Made by a program: the position numbers and the translations under genes. From Microcystis panniformis FACHB-1757 (lineage in GTDB: Bacteria; Cyanobacteriota; Cyanobacteriia; Cyanobacteriales; Microcystaceae), in the NCBI RefSeq assembly GCF_001264245.1, contig NZ_CP011339.1, forward strand, positions 5,332,001 to 5,396,000: a DNA stretch of 64,000 bases. The letters are read 5' to 3'. Positions 8,958 to 17,922 of this stretch are shown in pieces (within the stretch, counting starts at the first letter, position 1; each line of letters opens with the position of its first letter). Under the pieces are notes generated by a model. That model saw only the letters and a list, made by a program, of their open reading frames with translations, was not told the origin of the DNA and ran no database searches.

Positions 8958-9085
8958 ATTATAAATCCCCCCTTGATCCCTAGGGTTGATTCATGGCAGG
9001 GTTGATTCATCGTAGGGTTGATTCATGAATCAACCCTACCCTTAATAAGGGGGGTGTCTGATTTTAACATCTGACTATTTAGGAC
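8958..9085. repeat. Degenerate repeat A with AGGGTTGATTCAT units
   Basis: CCCCCCTTGAT and TTAATAAGGGGGGTGTCTGATTTTAAC flank three AGGGTTGATTCAT units and a palindrome ATGAATCAACCCTAC. It resembles the interior of repeat A copy 2, which has the same GGGTTGATTCATGAATCAACCC insert. Confidence 0.5.
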
Positions 9086-9099
9086 TTTTGCCACTTCAG

Positions 9100-9822
9100 T
9101 TAAATTGTATCGGGATCGATGCCTAATTCTCGCAATTTTTGTGCCAATTTTTCCTTGGCTTGTCGTTCCCTTTCTTTTTCTAAAAGAGCCTGTTCTTTTT
9201 CTAAAAGAGCCTGTTCTTTTGCCTGTCGTTGCTGTAATTCGGCTTCTTGAGGAGTGGGGACTAATTGACCATCGGCGGTAAAATAACGCAGTTTCCGGTC
9301 AAATATCCCTAAATATAATCCTAACTGTTCACTCCAGAGATAACCCTGTTCATTGGGAGAAATGGCTTGATATTGTCCCTCAATTAGTCTAAATCCTTGT
9401 AATTCTAACGTATTAGGATCGAACCAAAAATAATTAGGAGTGCGAAAGGTATTCTGATAGAGAATTTTCTTGTTATTGCGGTCAATATTGGCCGTAGAAT
9501 CGGAGAGAATCTCGACAATTACATCTGGATATTTACCCTGTTCTCCCCAAACCAACCAACTTTTGCGGGGACGTTTTTCGGTATCTAAAACCACAAAAAA
9601 ATCGGGACCCCAGAAATCGCGCTTTTTTAGTTGTTCCGCTTTGTAGTAGATGGTTAGATTTCCCGAAGCGTAGTAATCACTCCTCTCGCGCCATAATAAT
9701 TCTAGACAACTAAGGAGAATGATGATCTGTTGCAGGTGTAGATCACTTGCCAAGGGTGGTTCATCACTCCATAAATCTGTGGGGGGATAGGTGACATCTG
9801 GGATCATGTCTAGGGCTGTCAT
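9100..9822 (-). CDS. Uma2 family protein with coiled-coil tail
   Basis: This 240-residue protein has the Uma2 (DUF820) PD-(D/E)xK-like fold markers: FWGPDFFVVLD, KYPDVIVEILSDST and NNKKILYQN. The tail after residue 195 is a charged coiled coil with two identical KEQALLE units, encoded by a short tandem DNA repeat, ending KLRELGIDPDTI. Uma2 proteins are very numerous in cyanobacteria; nuclease activity is predicted but function is unknown. A related tail occurs in the Uma2 protein at 45430-46221. Confidence 0.85.
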   Translation of the reverse strand: MTALDMIPDVTYPPTDLWSDEPPLASDLHLQQIIILLSCLELLWRERSDYYASGNLTIYYKAEQLKKRDFWGPDFFVVLDTEKRPRKSWLVWGEQGKYPDVIVEILSDSTANIDRNNKKILYQNTFRTPNYFWFDPNTLELQGFRLIEGQYQAISPNEQGYLWSEQLGLYLGIFDRKLRYFTADGQLVPTPQEAELQQRQAKEQALLEKEQALLEKERERQAKEKLAQKLRELGIDPDTI

Positions 9823-9909
9823 GACTTTTTCCCGGTATTTTAGGATTGATTAATTATAGCTTTTTCTCACAATTGCAGAGATAAGGCGGGGGGATTTTAA
9901 CCAATAACT

Positions 9910-10051
9910 TAAGTAGGTAGGCGTTAAAAATTATCAGACACCCCCCTTATCAAGGGTAGGGTTGATTCATGAATCAACCCTACCTTATCAAGGAGGGCAG
10001 GGGGGATCGAATCTAAAATCCATTTTTAATTTAATTATAACCAGCTACTTA
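9910..10051. repeat. MITE-like repeat A, copy 2
   Basis: It begins TAAGTAGGTAGGCG and ends TTTAATTATAACCAGCTACTTA, with inverted TAAGTAG ends, G/C hairpins inside and an inserted AGGGTTGATTCATGAATCAA palindrome. It fills most of the 330-bp gap between the divergent Uma2 and acyl-AMP ligase genes; I see no gene in that gap. Confidence 0.75.
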
Positions 10052-10152
10052 ATCCTAGACCTTGACCGATCGCCTTCGGCACTTTATCCTAGCGCCATGG
10101 GCAAATATGTTAAAACTTCTATACAATAGCGCCAATAAGCCCGATAACAACG

Positions 10153-11946
10153 ATGACTGAAACCCTAATTCAACCCGCAACCCTAGTAGAACTCTTACGT
10201 TACCGCGCCACGACACAACCGGACGGCCATGCCTACACTTTTCTTATCGATGGTAAAAAAGAAACCCCACCTTTAACCTACAGTGAACTCGATCGCCAAG
10301 CAAGAGCAATCGCCGCCTATTTGCAAAAATACCAGGCCCAAGGGGAACGCGCCCTATTACTCTATCCTCAAAGTTTAGAAGTAGTGGCCGCTTTTTGTGG
10401 TTGTCTCTACGCGGGAGTGATTGCCATTCCCGTCCCCCCACCGGAATCGGGACGACTTAAGCGCACTCTGCCCCGTTTACGGGCAATTGTCAAGGATGCT
10501 AATGCCACCTTTGCCCTAGTTACCGAAAGTATTCTGACTCTTATTGAAGGTGTTAAGGAAGAATTTCCAGAATTCGACCAAATGAAATGGATTACTACCG
10601 AAAGCATTGATATTTCGCTGGCGGACCAATGGCAAGATCCCCAGGTGGATAAATCGGCGCTTGCTTATCTGCAATATACCTCCGGTTCGACTAATATCCC
10701 CAAAGGGGTGATGTTAAGTCATTTTAACCTGATGCACCATTGCGGTTACTTGCAAAAAGCTTGTGGTTACGAACCGGATAGCGTTACCCTCACTTGGATG
10801 CCCTATTTCCACGATTACGGGTTAGTCGAAGGTATCACCGTCCCCCTCTACAACGGTACACCCTGCTATCTCATGTCTCCCTTTGCTTTTATTAAGCGTC
10901 CGATGCAGTGGTTAAAAAATATTACTAAGTACAAAGTTACTCATAGTCAGGCCCCCAACTTCGCCTATGATCTTTGTACTCGTAGGATTAAGGCTGCCGA
11001 TTTAGCGGAATTAGACCTGAGCAGTTGGCAGGCCGCGGGAAATGCCGCCGAACCGATTAACCCGAAGGTCATGGCCAAATTTGTCGATACTTTTGCAGAT
11101 TACGGCTTTTCTTGGCAAACTTTCGCCCCTGCCTACGGATTAGCTGAATATACCCTCTTGATTTCCAATAAACCCAAGGGAACCACCCCAATTATCACCG
11201 CTTTGGATGCAACCGCCTACGAACGCGGTAAAATTGTCCCTGTTAGTTCCGATCGAACCACGGGAGTTAGATACGTCCCCAGTTGTGGTCGTCGCGTCTG
11301 TGATACCCGTATAGCTATGGTTAATCCCGATACTTTTACCCTTTGTGCAGCCGATGAAGTGGGCGAAATTTGGGCCAGTGACCCCAGTATGGCCGCCGGA
11401 TATTGGCAACGGGAAGACGCAACTAAAGAGACTTTTCAAGCTTATCTTGCTGATACGGGAGAAGGACCGTTTTTACGCACCGGAGATTTAGGTTTTCTTC
11501 TCGATGGGGAATTACATATCACGGGACGGATTAAGGATTTAATTATTGTCCGTGGCAGTAATCATTATCCCCAGGATTTAGAATGGTCAGTACAGCATCT
11601 TAATGAGGTTTTTCGTCCCGATTATGGTGCCGCTTTTTCCATTGAAGATAACGGGGAAGAACAGTTAGTTGTTGTCCAAGAATTAGAACGTCGCAGCGGG
11701 GAATTAGATACGGCTAAATTAATCGCCGATATCCGTCAAGAAATCGCCGAAGAACACGAAATTATGACCCATGCCATTGTTTTGGCTAAATCGGGAACAA
11801 TTCTCAAAACTGCCAGCGGCAAAATTCAACGCCGCGCTATTAAACAGAATTTTCTCAATGGTAATATGAGTGTTATCGATGCTTGGTCAGAAAATCCTCA
11901 GTTAGTTAGTAAATTTGATCGCTCTATTTCTGAAACAGAAGCATAG
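10153..11946 (+). CDS. Fatty-acyl-AMP ligase (FAAL-type AMP-dependent synthetase)
   Basis: This 597-residue adenylate-forming enzyme activates fatty acids as acyl-adenylates, usually for loading onto an acyl carrier protein. Motifs: P-loop YTSGSTNIPKG (residues 175-185), WMPYFHDYGLVEG typical of FAALs, GEIWASDPSMAAGYW, and GDLGFLLDGELHITGRIKD with the later catalytic Lys in SGKIQRR. The FHD motif and the length favour FAAL over acyl-CoA ligase. No polyketide or peptide synthetase is adjacent, so its partner is elsewhere. An ATG following AACAACG gives the start. Confidence 0.88.
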   Translation: MTETLIQPATLVELLRYRATTQPDGHAYTFLIDGKKETPPLTYSELDRQARAIAAYLQKYQAQGERALLLYPQSLEVVAAFCGCLYAGVIAIPVPPPESGRLKRTLPRLRAIVKDANATFALVTESILTLIEGVKEEFPEFDQMKWITTESIDISLADQWQDPQVDKSALAYLQYTSGSTNIPKGVMLSHFNLMHHCGYLQKACGYEPDSVTLTWMPYFHDYGLVEGITVPLYNGTPCYLMSPFAFIKRPMQWLKNITKYKVTHSQAPNFAYDLCTRRIKAADLAELDLSSWQAAGNAAEPINPKVMAKFVDTFADYGFSWQTFAPAYGLAEYTLLISNKPKGTTPIITALDATAYERGKIVPVSSDRTTGVRYVPSCGRRVCDTRIAMVNPDTFTLCAADEVGEIWASDPSMAAGYWQREDATKETFQAYLADTGEGPFLRTGDLGFLLDGELHITGRIKDLIIVRGSNHYPQDLEWSVQHLNEVFRPDYGAAFSIEDNGEEQLVVVQELERRSGELDTAKLIADIRQEIAEEHEIMTHAIVLAKSGTILKTASGKIQRRAIKQNFLNGNMSVIDAWSENPQLVSKFDRSISETEA

Positions 11947-12030
11947 TTTTTTGGGTGGGCAATGCTCACCCGATCGAGGATAAATAATCGTGTTAGGATT
12001 AGGTTAGGGATTAAAGTTAGGGAGAAAGTG

Positions 12031-12273
12031 ATGTTAACTAAACTGATGGTCAAGCCCTCTTCTTGGATTGAAAAAGGAATTAAGCTATCGCCAGTAAGGG
12101 AAAATTATCTCTTTAAATTCACTGAGGAATTGCAGTGTCGATTAGAGGAACTACGGGAACTAGAAAAAAATTCCCAACTTAATTCTCAAGAAACCGCAGA
12201 ATTAGCCGGTATTTTAGAGTTAAACGAGATTTTCACGCTCTTAAATGCGAGAATAGTTGCTGAATCTAAATGA
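12031..12273 (+). CDS. Small hypothetical protein upstream of HNH nuclease
   Basis: The ATG at 12031 follows GGGAGAAAGTG, better than an in-frame ATG at 11962. The ~80-residue product is charged and helical (ELQCRLEELRELEKNSQLNS, then ETAELAGILELNEIF). Its stop overlaps the ATG of the HNH gene by four bases, so the two are translationally coupled. Such short helical proteins commonly precede HNH genes of this type in cyanobacteria. Function unknown; an antitoxin-like or accessory role is only a guess. Confidence 0.65.
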   Translation: MLTKLMVKPSSWIEKGIKLSPVRENYLFKFTEELQCRLEELRELEKNSQLNSQETAELAGILELNEIFTLLNARIVAESK

Positions 12274-12716
12274 TTAGTATCACCACTCGATTACAAGTCC
12301 GAGCAAGAGCCAACTATCTGTGTGAATACTGTCATTCTTCAGAAGAAATTAGTGCCGCACTATTTGAAGTAGATCACATTCAGCCCAAATCTTTAGGAGG
12401 CAAAGATGAATTGGCAAACTTAGCTTTAGCTTGCCAAAGATGTAACAGATATCGCTACAATTTTATCAAGGCAATTGATCCGAAAACAGAACAAGAAGTA
12501 GAAATATTCAATCCGCGCCAACAGCATTGGCAAGAACATTTTATCTGGACACCAGATGCTTTAAAAATAGTGGGAATCACTCCCATCGCTAGGGCAACTA
12601 TTGAACGTTTGGACTTAAATGATGATAATCATAATGAAGGTTTTATCGTTAAAGTTCGTCGATTATGGATCCGGGGAGGTTGGCATCCACCCAGCGCCGA
12701 TAAAAAACAGGAATAA
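12270..12716 (+). CDS. HNH endonuclease
   Basis: This 148-residue protein has the McrA/HNH fold: CEYCHSSEE (first zinc CxxC), FEVDHIQPKSLGGKDELANL (catalytic His and Asn) and LACQRCNRYR (second CxxC). The tail contains WIRGGWHPPS. It cuts or nicks DNA by family; the biological target is unknown. It is coupled to the preceding small gene. Confidence 0.85.
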   Translation: MISITTRLQVRARANYLCEYCHSSEEISAALFEVDHIQPKSLGGKDELANLALACQRCNRYRYNFIKAIDPKTEQEVEIFNPRQQHWQEHFIWTPDALKIVGITPIARATIERLDLNDDNHNEGFIVKVRRLWIRGGWHPPSADKKQE

Positions 12717-12852
12717 TAGCTTAGAAGTTTTTTTCCAGAGGTCAAAATGATTGGTACTCAACAGGAATTATCTAGATTTCCAAAATATTTAAATGGTCAG
12801 GACTCCAGGAATATAATACTAAATCCCCAATTTTTTTGAACAGAAAAAGTAA

Positions 12853-12917
12853 GGGCGAAGCATTCGGATAGGAAATCTACGGTTTCAGCGATAGGTTATC
12901 GCCCGAATGCTTCGCCC
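12853..12917. repeat. Repeat B, copy 1 (GGGCGAAGCATTCGG inverted repeat)
   Basis: GGGCGAAGCATTCGG and its complement CCGAATGCTTCGCCC bracket ATAGGAAATCTACGGTTTCA and GCGATAGGTTATC. A nearly identical copy lies at 44843-44906. Here it abuts the lspA stop codon (on the minus strand) and seems to supply it. Confidence 0.75.
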
Positions 12918-13400
12918 CTACGGGGCCCTTGACTTGTGGGGAAAGTTAGAAATTAATAGGCAAATAATCCCGATATTAATAAAAACGTCGGCCAGATTAA
13001 AAACAGGAAAATTAATCAATCTAAAATCGAGAAAATCCACCACATAACCAAACAAAAAGCGATCGATACCATTGCCGAAAGCCCCTGCTAAAATAAAACC
13101 GTAGGCTAATTGTTCCCAACGACTTAAATGGGGTCCAAAGTAAGCAAAAGCCATTAATCCCAAACTAACCAATAAGGATAGCCATTTTAGCCAACCAACA
13201 CCGCCCCGAAAAGCACTAAAAGCCGCGCCAGTATTAATCACATAGGTGAAATGAAAAACACCCGGAATAATCGGGAAAGTATCACCGATTTGCTCAAAAC
13301 TCTGCACGGTTATATACTTAGTTACTTGGTCTAAAATTAGACCAATCACCGCCACTATCCAAAACCAGCGATTCTTTTTTAACATTGGCTGTGGCATCAA
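12918..13400 (-). CDS. lspA: Lipoprotein signal peptidase (signal peptidase II)
   Basis: This inner-membrane aspartyl protease cleaves lipid-modified prolipoproteins. The 160-residue protein has four hydrophobic segments, the conserved N-terminal DQVTKYIT, and the catalytic aspartates in GNGIDRF and FNLADVFI. It overlaps the bioY stop by ATGA, so it is co-transcribed after bioB and bioY. The C-terminus ends at the edge of repeat B, so the last residues may differ from the ancestral protein. Confidence 0.93.
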   Translation of the reverse strand: MMPQPMLKKNRWFWIVAVIGLILDQVTKYITVQSFEQIGDTFPIIPGVFHFTYVINTGAAFSAFRGGVGWLKWLSLLVSLGLMAFAYFGPHLSRWEQLAYGFILAGAFGNGIDRFLFGYVVDFLDFRLINFPVFNLADVFINIGIICLLISNFPHKSRAP

Positions 13401-14047
13401 TAAAATAATAATTTACGGAAGAAAAAAGCAATAATTACCACCACACAAATTACTACTAACTGCCCTAAAAATGGCCAGACTGAATAATTCATAAATAGGG
13501 TGGGCAAACTATCGGGAAAGGTGATTTGACCGGCTTGGGGCTGAAAAATCGACAATCCCAGCATATATAATAAACCGCACAGATGAATCACTAACAAACC
13601 GGCAAAGGCACTTAAAGCCAGGGTTTCTATCTTGGCGCGCCAGCGAAAAGCCAACCAACCACACAGCCATGCTCCCGGCATAAAGCCTAAAATATAGCCA
13701 AAACTGGGTTCTTTCAGATAACCTATTCCCCCACCCTGAGCAAACACAGGCAACCAAGTTAAACCGAGAAAAATATAGGCCACCTGGGCAAGAAGCCCGG
13801 CATTTTTGCCCCCCAGACAGCCCGTTAACAATACTGCCCCAATTTGGTAAGTTATGCCTAGTTTTTGCGAAGATAGACCCGCAGCCGACCAACTAGCTAG
13901 GCTTACTGGAACAAATGTACTAAAGATTGTCAGCAACAAACCAATCAAGGCCCAGATTAACTCATTGGGAACCGATGCGGAAGTGCGCCGGGGCGGAGAG
14001 CCTCGTCCTCGACGTGATTTAGGTTGCCTGTTGGGGTTGGTATTCAC
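13397..14047 (-). CDS. bioY: Biotin transporter BioY (ECF S component)
   Basis: This 216-residue membrane protein has about six hydrophobic segments. It carries the BioY features SQKLGITYQIGAVLLTGCLG, FLGLTWLPVFA and YLKEPSFGYILGF. The first 27 residues are a basic extension (PKSRRGRGSPPRR) before the first membrane helix. The start overlaps the 3' end of bioB by 29 bp and the stop overlaps lspA. BioY binds biotin and works with EcfT and EcfA subunits; an EcfT is encoded far away at 52339. Confidence 0.92.
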   Translation of the reverse strand: MNTNPNRQPKSRRGRGSPPRRTSASVPNELIWALIGLLLTIFSTFVPVSLASWSAAGLSSQKLGITYQIGAVLLTGCLGGKNAGLLAQVAYIFLGLTWLPVFAQGGGIGYLKEPSFGYILGFMPGAWLCGWLAFRWRAKIETLALSAFAGLLVIHLCGLLYMLGLSIFQPQAGQITFPDSLPTLFMNYSVWPFLGQLVVICVVVIIAFFFRKLLFY

Positions 14048-15113
14048 CGGGGATGGGGGCTTCTCCTCCTATTAAACTAAGATCAGCCAACATCGCCTGA
14101 TCCTGTTGGGGGGGTTGTCCTAGAGTGGTCAAATAATGCCCAATCAGCATAGCATTAATTCCCGATTTTAGCCCCTGATTTTGCAATTCTCCCATCACTG
14201 CCTCCCGTCCCCCGGCATAACGGAGGATTTGTTGGGGTAAGATAAACCGGAAAATAGCGATCGCTTTTAGGGCAGTAAAAGGGTCGAGTTTGGGTAAATG
14301 ACCTAAAGGGGTGCCACTTCTGGGGTTTAATAGGTTAATCGGCACTGATTCCACTTCTAATTCCGCCAGAGAAAAAGCTAAATCAATGCGATCGGTCCAA
14401 CTTTCCCCCATACCGATAATTCCGCCCGTACAAGCTTGAATTCCTGCCGCTTTCAGGTTTTTTACCGTTTCTACCCGATCCTGCCAACTGTGGGTGGAGA
14501 CCACGTTAGGATAAAAATTCTCGGAAGCTTCCAGATTGTGATTATAACGGGTAACTCCGGCTTCTTTTAAGGCCTGGGCTTGGGGGAGGGTTAACTCTCC
14601 CAGGGCGCAGCAGGGTTTAATCTTGGCTGTTTCGATGATTTCTTGAACTGTGGCCAGTATTTCCTCGAATTCCTGCGATTTAGGGCTATTGTACTTTAAT
14701 CCCCGACCTTGACTAACTAAACAGAAACGTTTGGCCCCCGCGTCGGCTGCCGCTTTCGCATGGCTGACGATTTCCTCGCGACTTTTTAAACCGTAGATAG
14801 GCGAATCTTGACCGGGATGGTGGGCGGATTGGGAACAAAAACTGCAATTTTCCGAACAACTTCCCGATTTTATGTTGATAATGCTACATAAATCCACCGT
14901 ATTGCCACAACAGGCCTGACGAATGCGATCGGCAGCTTCACATAAGCTGAAAATATTTTCCTGACCTTCGATCGCAGTTAAAGCTAGGGCCTCTTGCTTA
15001 CTGAGTCGATCGCCGGCGATAATCTGATTAGCCCTAGTCTGTAACCAGTTTTTTAAGGCTTCTCCCTCCACGGGGATAGATTGAGTAGCGGTGTGTGTAG
15101 AGACTTGTACCAC
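14019..15113 (-). CDS. bioB: Biotin synthase
   Basis: This radical-SAM enzyme inserts sulfur into dethiobiotin. The radical-SAM cluster motif is SGSCSENCSFCSQSAHH (CxxxCxxC). Further family blocks include RFCLVSQGRG, NHNLEASENFYP, GGIIGMGES and ILRYAGGREAVMGELQ. At 364 residues it is of normal length with a slightly long C-terminal tail that overlaps bioY. First gene of bioB-bioY-lspA. Confidence 0.96.
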   Translation of the reverse strand: MVQVSTHTATQSIPVEGEALKNWLQTRANQIIAGDRLSKQEALALTAIEGQENIFSLCEAADRIRQACCGNTVDLCSIINIKSGSCSENCSFCSQSAHHPGQDSPIYGLKSREEIVSHAKAAADAGAKRFCLVSQGRGLKYNSPKSQEFEEILATVQEIIETAKIKPCCALGELTLPQAQALKEAGVTRYNHNLEASENFYPNVVSTHSWQDRVETVKNLKAAGIQACTGGIIGMGESWTDRIDLAFSLAELEVESVPINLLNPRSGTPLGHLPKLDPFTALKAIAIFRFILPQQILRYAGGREAVMGELQNQGLKSGINAMLIGHYLTTLGQPPQQDQAMLADLSLIGGEAPIPGEYQPQQAT

Positions 15114-15246
15114 GTCGTTTATGCTCTGACTAAGTTAGGCTCATCTTATCATTGTTCAGTTACCAGGGAAAGATTAATAAAAAACTTTAGAAAAAAATGC
15201 CCTTTTGTGCTAGACTACCCGCAAAAGTTATCTTGTCTCCGATTTT

Positions 15247-15792
15247 ATGAAAGTTATTCCCACGGAAATTCCTGATGTTTTAATCATTGAACCGCAAGTT
15301 TACGGCGACGATCGAGGTTTTTTCTTGGAGAGTTTTAATCAGAGAGATTTTCGAGAAAAAACTGGAGTCAATACCACTTTTGTCCAGGATAATCACTCTA
15401 TGTCCTTAAAAAATGTCCTGCGAGGATTGCACTATCAAATCCGCAATCCCCAGGGTAAACTGGTGCGAGTAGTGAGCGGTAGTGTTTTTGATGTGGCAGT
15501 GGATGCGCGTCAAAGTTCCCCCACTTTTGGGCAATGGGTAAGCTGTGTTTTAAGTGCGGAAAATAAACGTATTTTCTGGGTTCCCGAAGGTTTTGCCCAT
15601 GGCTTTCTAGTTCTCTCTGAACGAGCCGAATTTCTCTACAAAACCACTAATTATTATTATCCCCAATACGAAAAAACCATTTTATGGAATGATGCCGATT
15701 TAGGGATTGATTGGCCCTTAGATACCCCCCCGATTCTCTCCCCTAAAGACCAAGCTGGACAACCCTTTAAATCCGTGGAAGTTTTCCCCTAA
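15247..15792 (+). CDS. rfbC: dTDP-4-dehydrorhamnose 3,5-epimerase
   Basis: This 181-residue RmlC-type cupin catalyses the third step of dTDP-L-rhamnose synthesis. It has GFFLESFNQRDF, the catalytic-His stretch VLRGLHYQ, DVAVDARQSSPTFGQW and FAHGFLVLS. It lies 5 bp before rfbD, starting a three-gene unit rfbC-rfbD-rfbA; rfbB is not in the window. Confidence 0.95.
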   Translation: MKVIPTEIPDVLIIEPQVYGDDRGFFLESFNQRDFREKTGVNTTFVQDNHSMSLKNVLRGLHYQIRNPQGKLVRVVSGSVFDVAVDARQSSPTFGQWVSCVLSAENKRIFWVPEGFAHGFLVLSERAEFLYKTTNYYYPQYEKTILWNDADLGIDWPLDTPPILSPKDQAGQPFKSVEVFP

Positions 15793-15797
15793 AGACA

Positions 15798-16673
15798 ATG
15801 AAAAAAGTTTTACTAATTGGTGCTAAAGGTCAAGTGGGACAAGAGTTACAGGTAACTTTACCGCAGTTAGGTGAAGTTATTAGTATCGGTCGAGAAGAAC
15901 TAGATTTAACTAACTCGGAAAAAATCAGCCAGTTAATTAGGGAAATTCACCCCGATTATCTGGTTAATGCCGCCGCTTATACGGCAGTGGATAAAGCCGA
16001 AACCGAGCCAGATTTAGCCTATTCTATCAATGCTATAGCCCCAAAAATCATGGCGGAATCTGCCGAGAAAATTCAAGCTAAATTTCTTCATATTTCCACA
16101 GATTATGTCTTTGATGGTCGGAAAAATACCCCCTATCTAGAAACCGATCTAACTAATCCTTTAGGGGTTTATGGACAATCCAAGTTAAGGGGAGAAGAGG
16201 AGATTAAAACTGTTAATTCTCAGGCAATTATCCTGCGTACTGCTTGGGTTTACGGCAGTTATGGCAAAAGTAATTTTGTCAAAACTATGCTGAGATTAGG
16301 TAAGGAAAGAGAGGAGTTAAAAGTAGTTGTTGATCAGGTGGGAAGTCCCACTTGGTCCAAAGATATAGCCACGGCCATTACTCACCTTCTAATTAATGTC
16401 GATAATCCCGCAGGAATCTATAATTTTACTAATAGCGGTGTTGCCAGTTGGTTTGATTTAACTAAAGCTATTTTTGAGGAGGCAAAAATAAGCGGTATTC
16501 CCTTAAAAATTCAGAGAGTAATTCCCATTACTACTGCTGAATATCCTACCCCAGCAGTGCGTCCGGCCTATTCGGTTCTTTCTGGTCAAAAAATCTCGCA
16601 ACAATTGGGTTATATTCCTCCCTATTGGCGAGATTCTCTCAAAGCGATGCTCAACCAACTATTTAATCTTTAA
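15798..16673 (+). CDS. rfbD: dTDP-4-dehydrorhamnose reductase
   Basis: This 291-residue SDR-superfamily enzyme performs the last step of dTDP-L-rhamnose synthesis. It has the Rossmann start LLIGAKGQVGQEL, NAAAYTAVDKAE, and the catalytic YxxxK in VYGQSKLRGEE preceded by STDYVFDG. WVYGSYGKSNFVKTM follows. It is tightly packed between rfbC and rfbA. Confidence 0.95.
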   Translation: MKKVLLIGAKGQVGQELQVTLPQLGEVISIGREELDLTNSEKISQLIREIHPDYLVNAAAYTAVDKAETEPDLAYSINAIAPKIMAESAEKIQAKFLHISTDYVFDGRKNTPYLETDLTNPLGVYGQSKLRGEEEIKTVNSQAIILRTAWVYGSYGKSNFVKTMLRLGKEREELKVVVDQVGSPTWSKDIATAITHLLINVDNPAGIYNFTNSGVASWFDLTKAIFEEAKISGIPLKIQRVIPITTAEYPTPAVRPAYSVLSGQKISQQLGYIPPYWRDSLKAMLNQLFNL

Positions 16674-16677
16674 AACT

Positions 16678-17751
16678 ATGAAAGCACTAATTTTATCTGG
16701 TGGTAAAGGTACGAGGTTACGTCCCCTAACTTATACTGGGGCAAAACAGTTAGTTCCCGTGGCCAATAAACCGATTTTATGGTATGGAATCGAATCAATT
16801 GTCGCCGCAGGAATTACCGATATTGGCATTATTATCAGTCCCGAAACCGGGGAAGAAATTCGTCAGACCACGGGCAGTGGTGAACAGTTTGGCGCTAAGA
16901 TAACTTATATTCGCCAAGATCAACCAGCAGGATTAGCTCACGCGGTTAAAACTGCCCAATCTTTCCTAGGAGATTCCCCCTTTATTATGTACTTGGGTGA
17001 TAACCTAATCGAGGATGATTTATCGCCCTTTTTAGACTCTTTCCAAAAACAGTCCCTTGATGCTTTAATTCTCCTGCGAAAAGTGTCTAATCCTAGTGCT
17101 TTTGGGGTGGCAAAAGTAGATGAAACTGGCAAAGTTTTATACTTAGTCGAAAAACCGAAAGAACCCCCCTCAAATTTAGCTTTGGTGGGGATTTATTTTT
17201 TTGCTCCCACCATTCATCAAGCGATCGCATCTATTCAACCTTCGGCCCGGGGTGAGTTAGAAATTACCGACGCTATCCAAGAATTAATCAATCAAAATAA
17301 AGCAGTAGAAGCGAATAAACTACTGGGTTGGTGGTTAGATACGGGTAAAAAAGATGATTTATTAGAAGCAAATCGGATTATCCTTGATACCTCTCTAGAA
17401 ATCGCTTTACTAGGAGAAATTGATCCTAATAGTCAGGTGATCGGACGGGTACAAATTGGCCAGGGTAGTAAAATTATTAATAGTACCATTCGCGGCCCTG
17501 TCATTATCGGAGAAAATTGTCAGATTGAGAATTGTTTTATCGGTCCCTATAGCAGTATAGCTAATGGCACAAAATTAATTGATGCCGACATAGAACACAG
17601 TGTTATTCTCAAAGATGCCACGATTATTGGCATTCATCAGCGCATAGTTGATAGTGTTATCGGACGACGGGCAAAATTAGAAATTGCTCCCCAACGTCCG
17701 AAAGCTTTACGCTTTATGATTGGGGATGATTCCCATATAGAATTAGTTTAG
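16678..17751 (+). CDS. rfbA: Glucose-1-phosphate thymidylyltransferase, long form
   Basis: This 357-residue nucleotidyltransferase makes dTDP-glucose from glucose-1-phosphate and dTTP. The N-terminal signature is LILSGGKGTRLRPLTYTGAK, with YLGDNLIEDD as the metal-binding Asp region. After residue ~240 a left-handed beta-helix of hexapeptide-like turns (GQGSKIINSTI, GPVIIGENCQI) marks the long RmlA form seen in cyanobacteria, archaea and actinomycetes. The final gene of the rhamnose unit. Confidence 0.92.
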   Translation: MKALILSGGKGTRLRPLTYTGAKQLVPVANKPILWYGIESIVAAGITDIGIIISPETGEEIRQTTGSGEQFGAKITYIRQDQPAGLAHAVKTAQSFLGDSPFIMYLGDNLIEDDLSPFLDSFQKQSLDALILLRKVSNPSAFGVAKVDETGKVLYLVEKPKEPPSNLALVGIYFFAPTIHQAIASIQPSARGELEITDAIQELINQNKAVEANKLLGWWLDTGKKDDLLEANRIILDTSLEIALLGEIDPNSQVIGRVQIGQGSKIINSTIRGPVIIGENCQIENCFIGPYSSIANGTKLIDADIEHSVILKDATIIGIHQRIVDSVIGRRAKLEIAPQRPKALRFMIGDDSHIELV

Positions 17752-17752
17752 T

Positions 17753-17853
17753 TATCGGGGATTAACTGCTTGTTTAATTAATACCGGAGGATCGAGAATT
17801 TCCTTAGCTAATTCGCCGGCGGTTTCCCAGCTTTTCTGGCAAAGATTGACATT
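17753..17853 (-). pseudogene. Short gene remnant between rfbA and leuB
   Basis: On the minus strand an open stretch ends in a stop just after rfbA and encodes NLCQKSWETAGELAKEILDP followed by PVLIKQAVNPR. The protein-like composition suggests the C-terminus of a lost gene, but I do not recognise it and there is no start. Confidence 0.3.
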
Positions 17854-17922
17854 TTTAGGAGAAAAAAGCCCACCTAACTATGTTACAATCAAGAGTCTGA
17901 CCTATTTTACCGTTCTAGAACT

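Noticed and set aside
13509..14075. Frames opposite or parallel to bioY
   Set aside because: Shadow frames of a well-supported gene.
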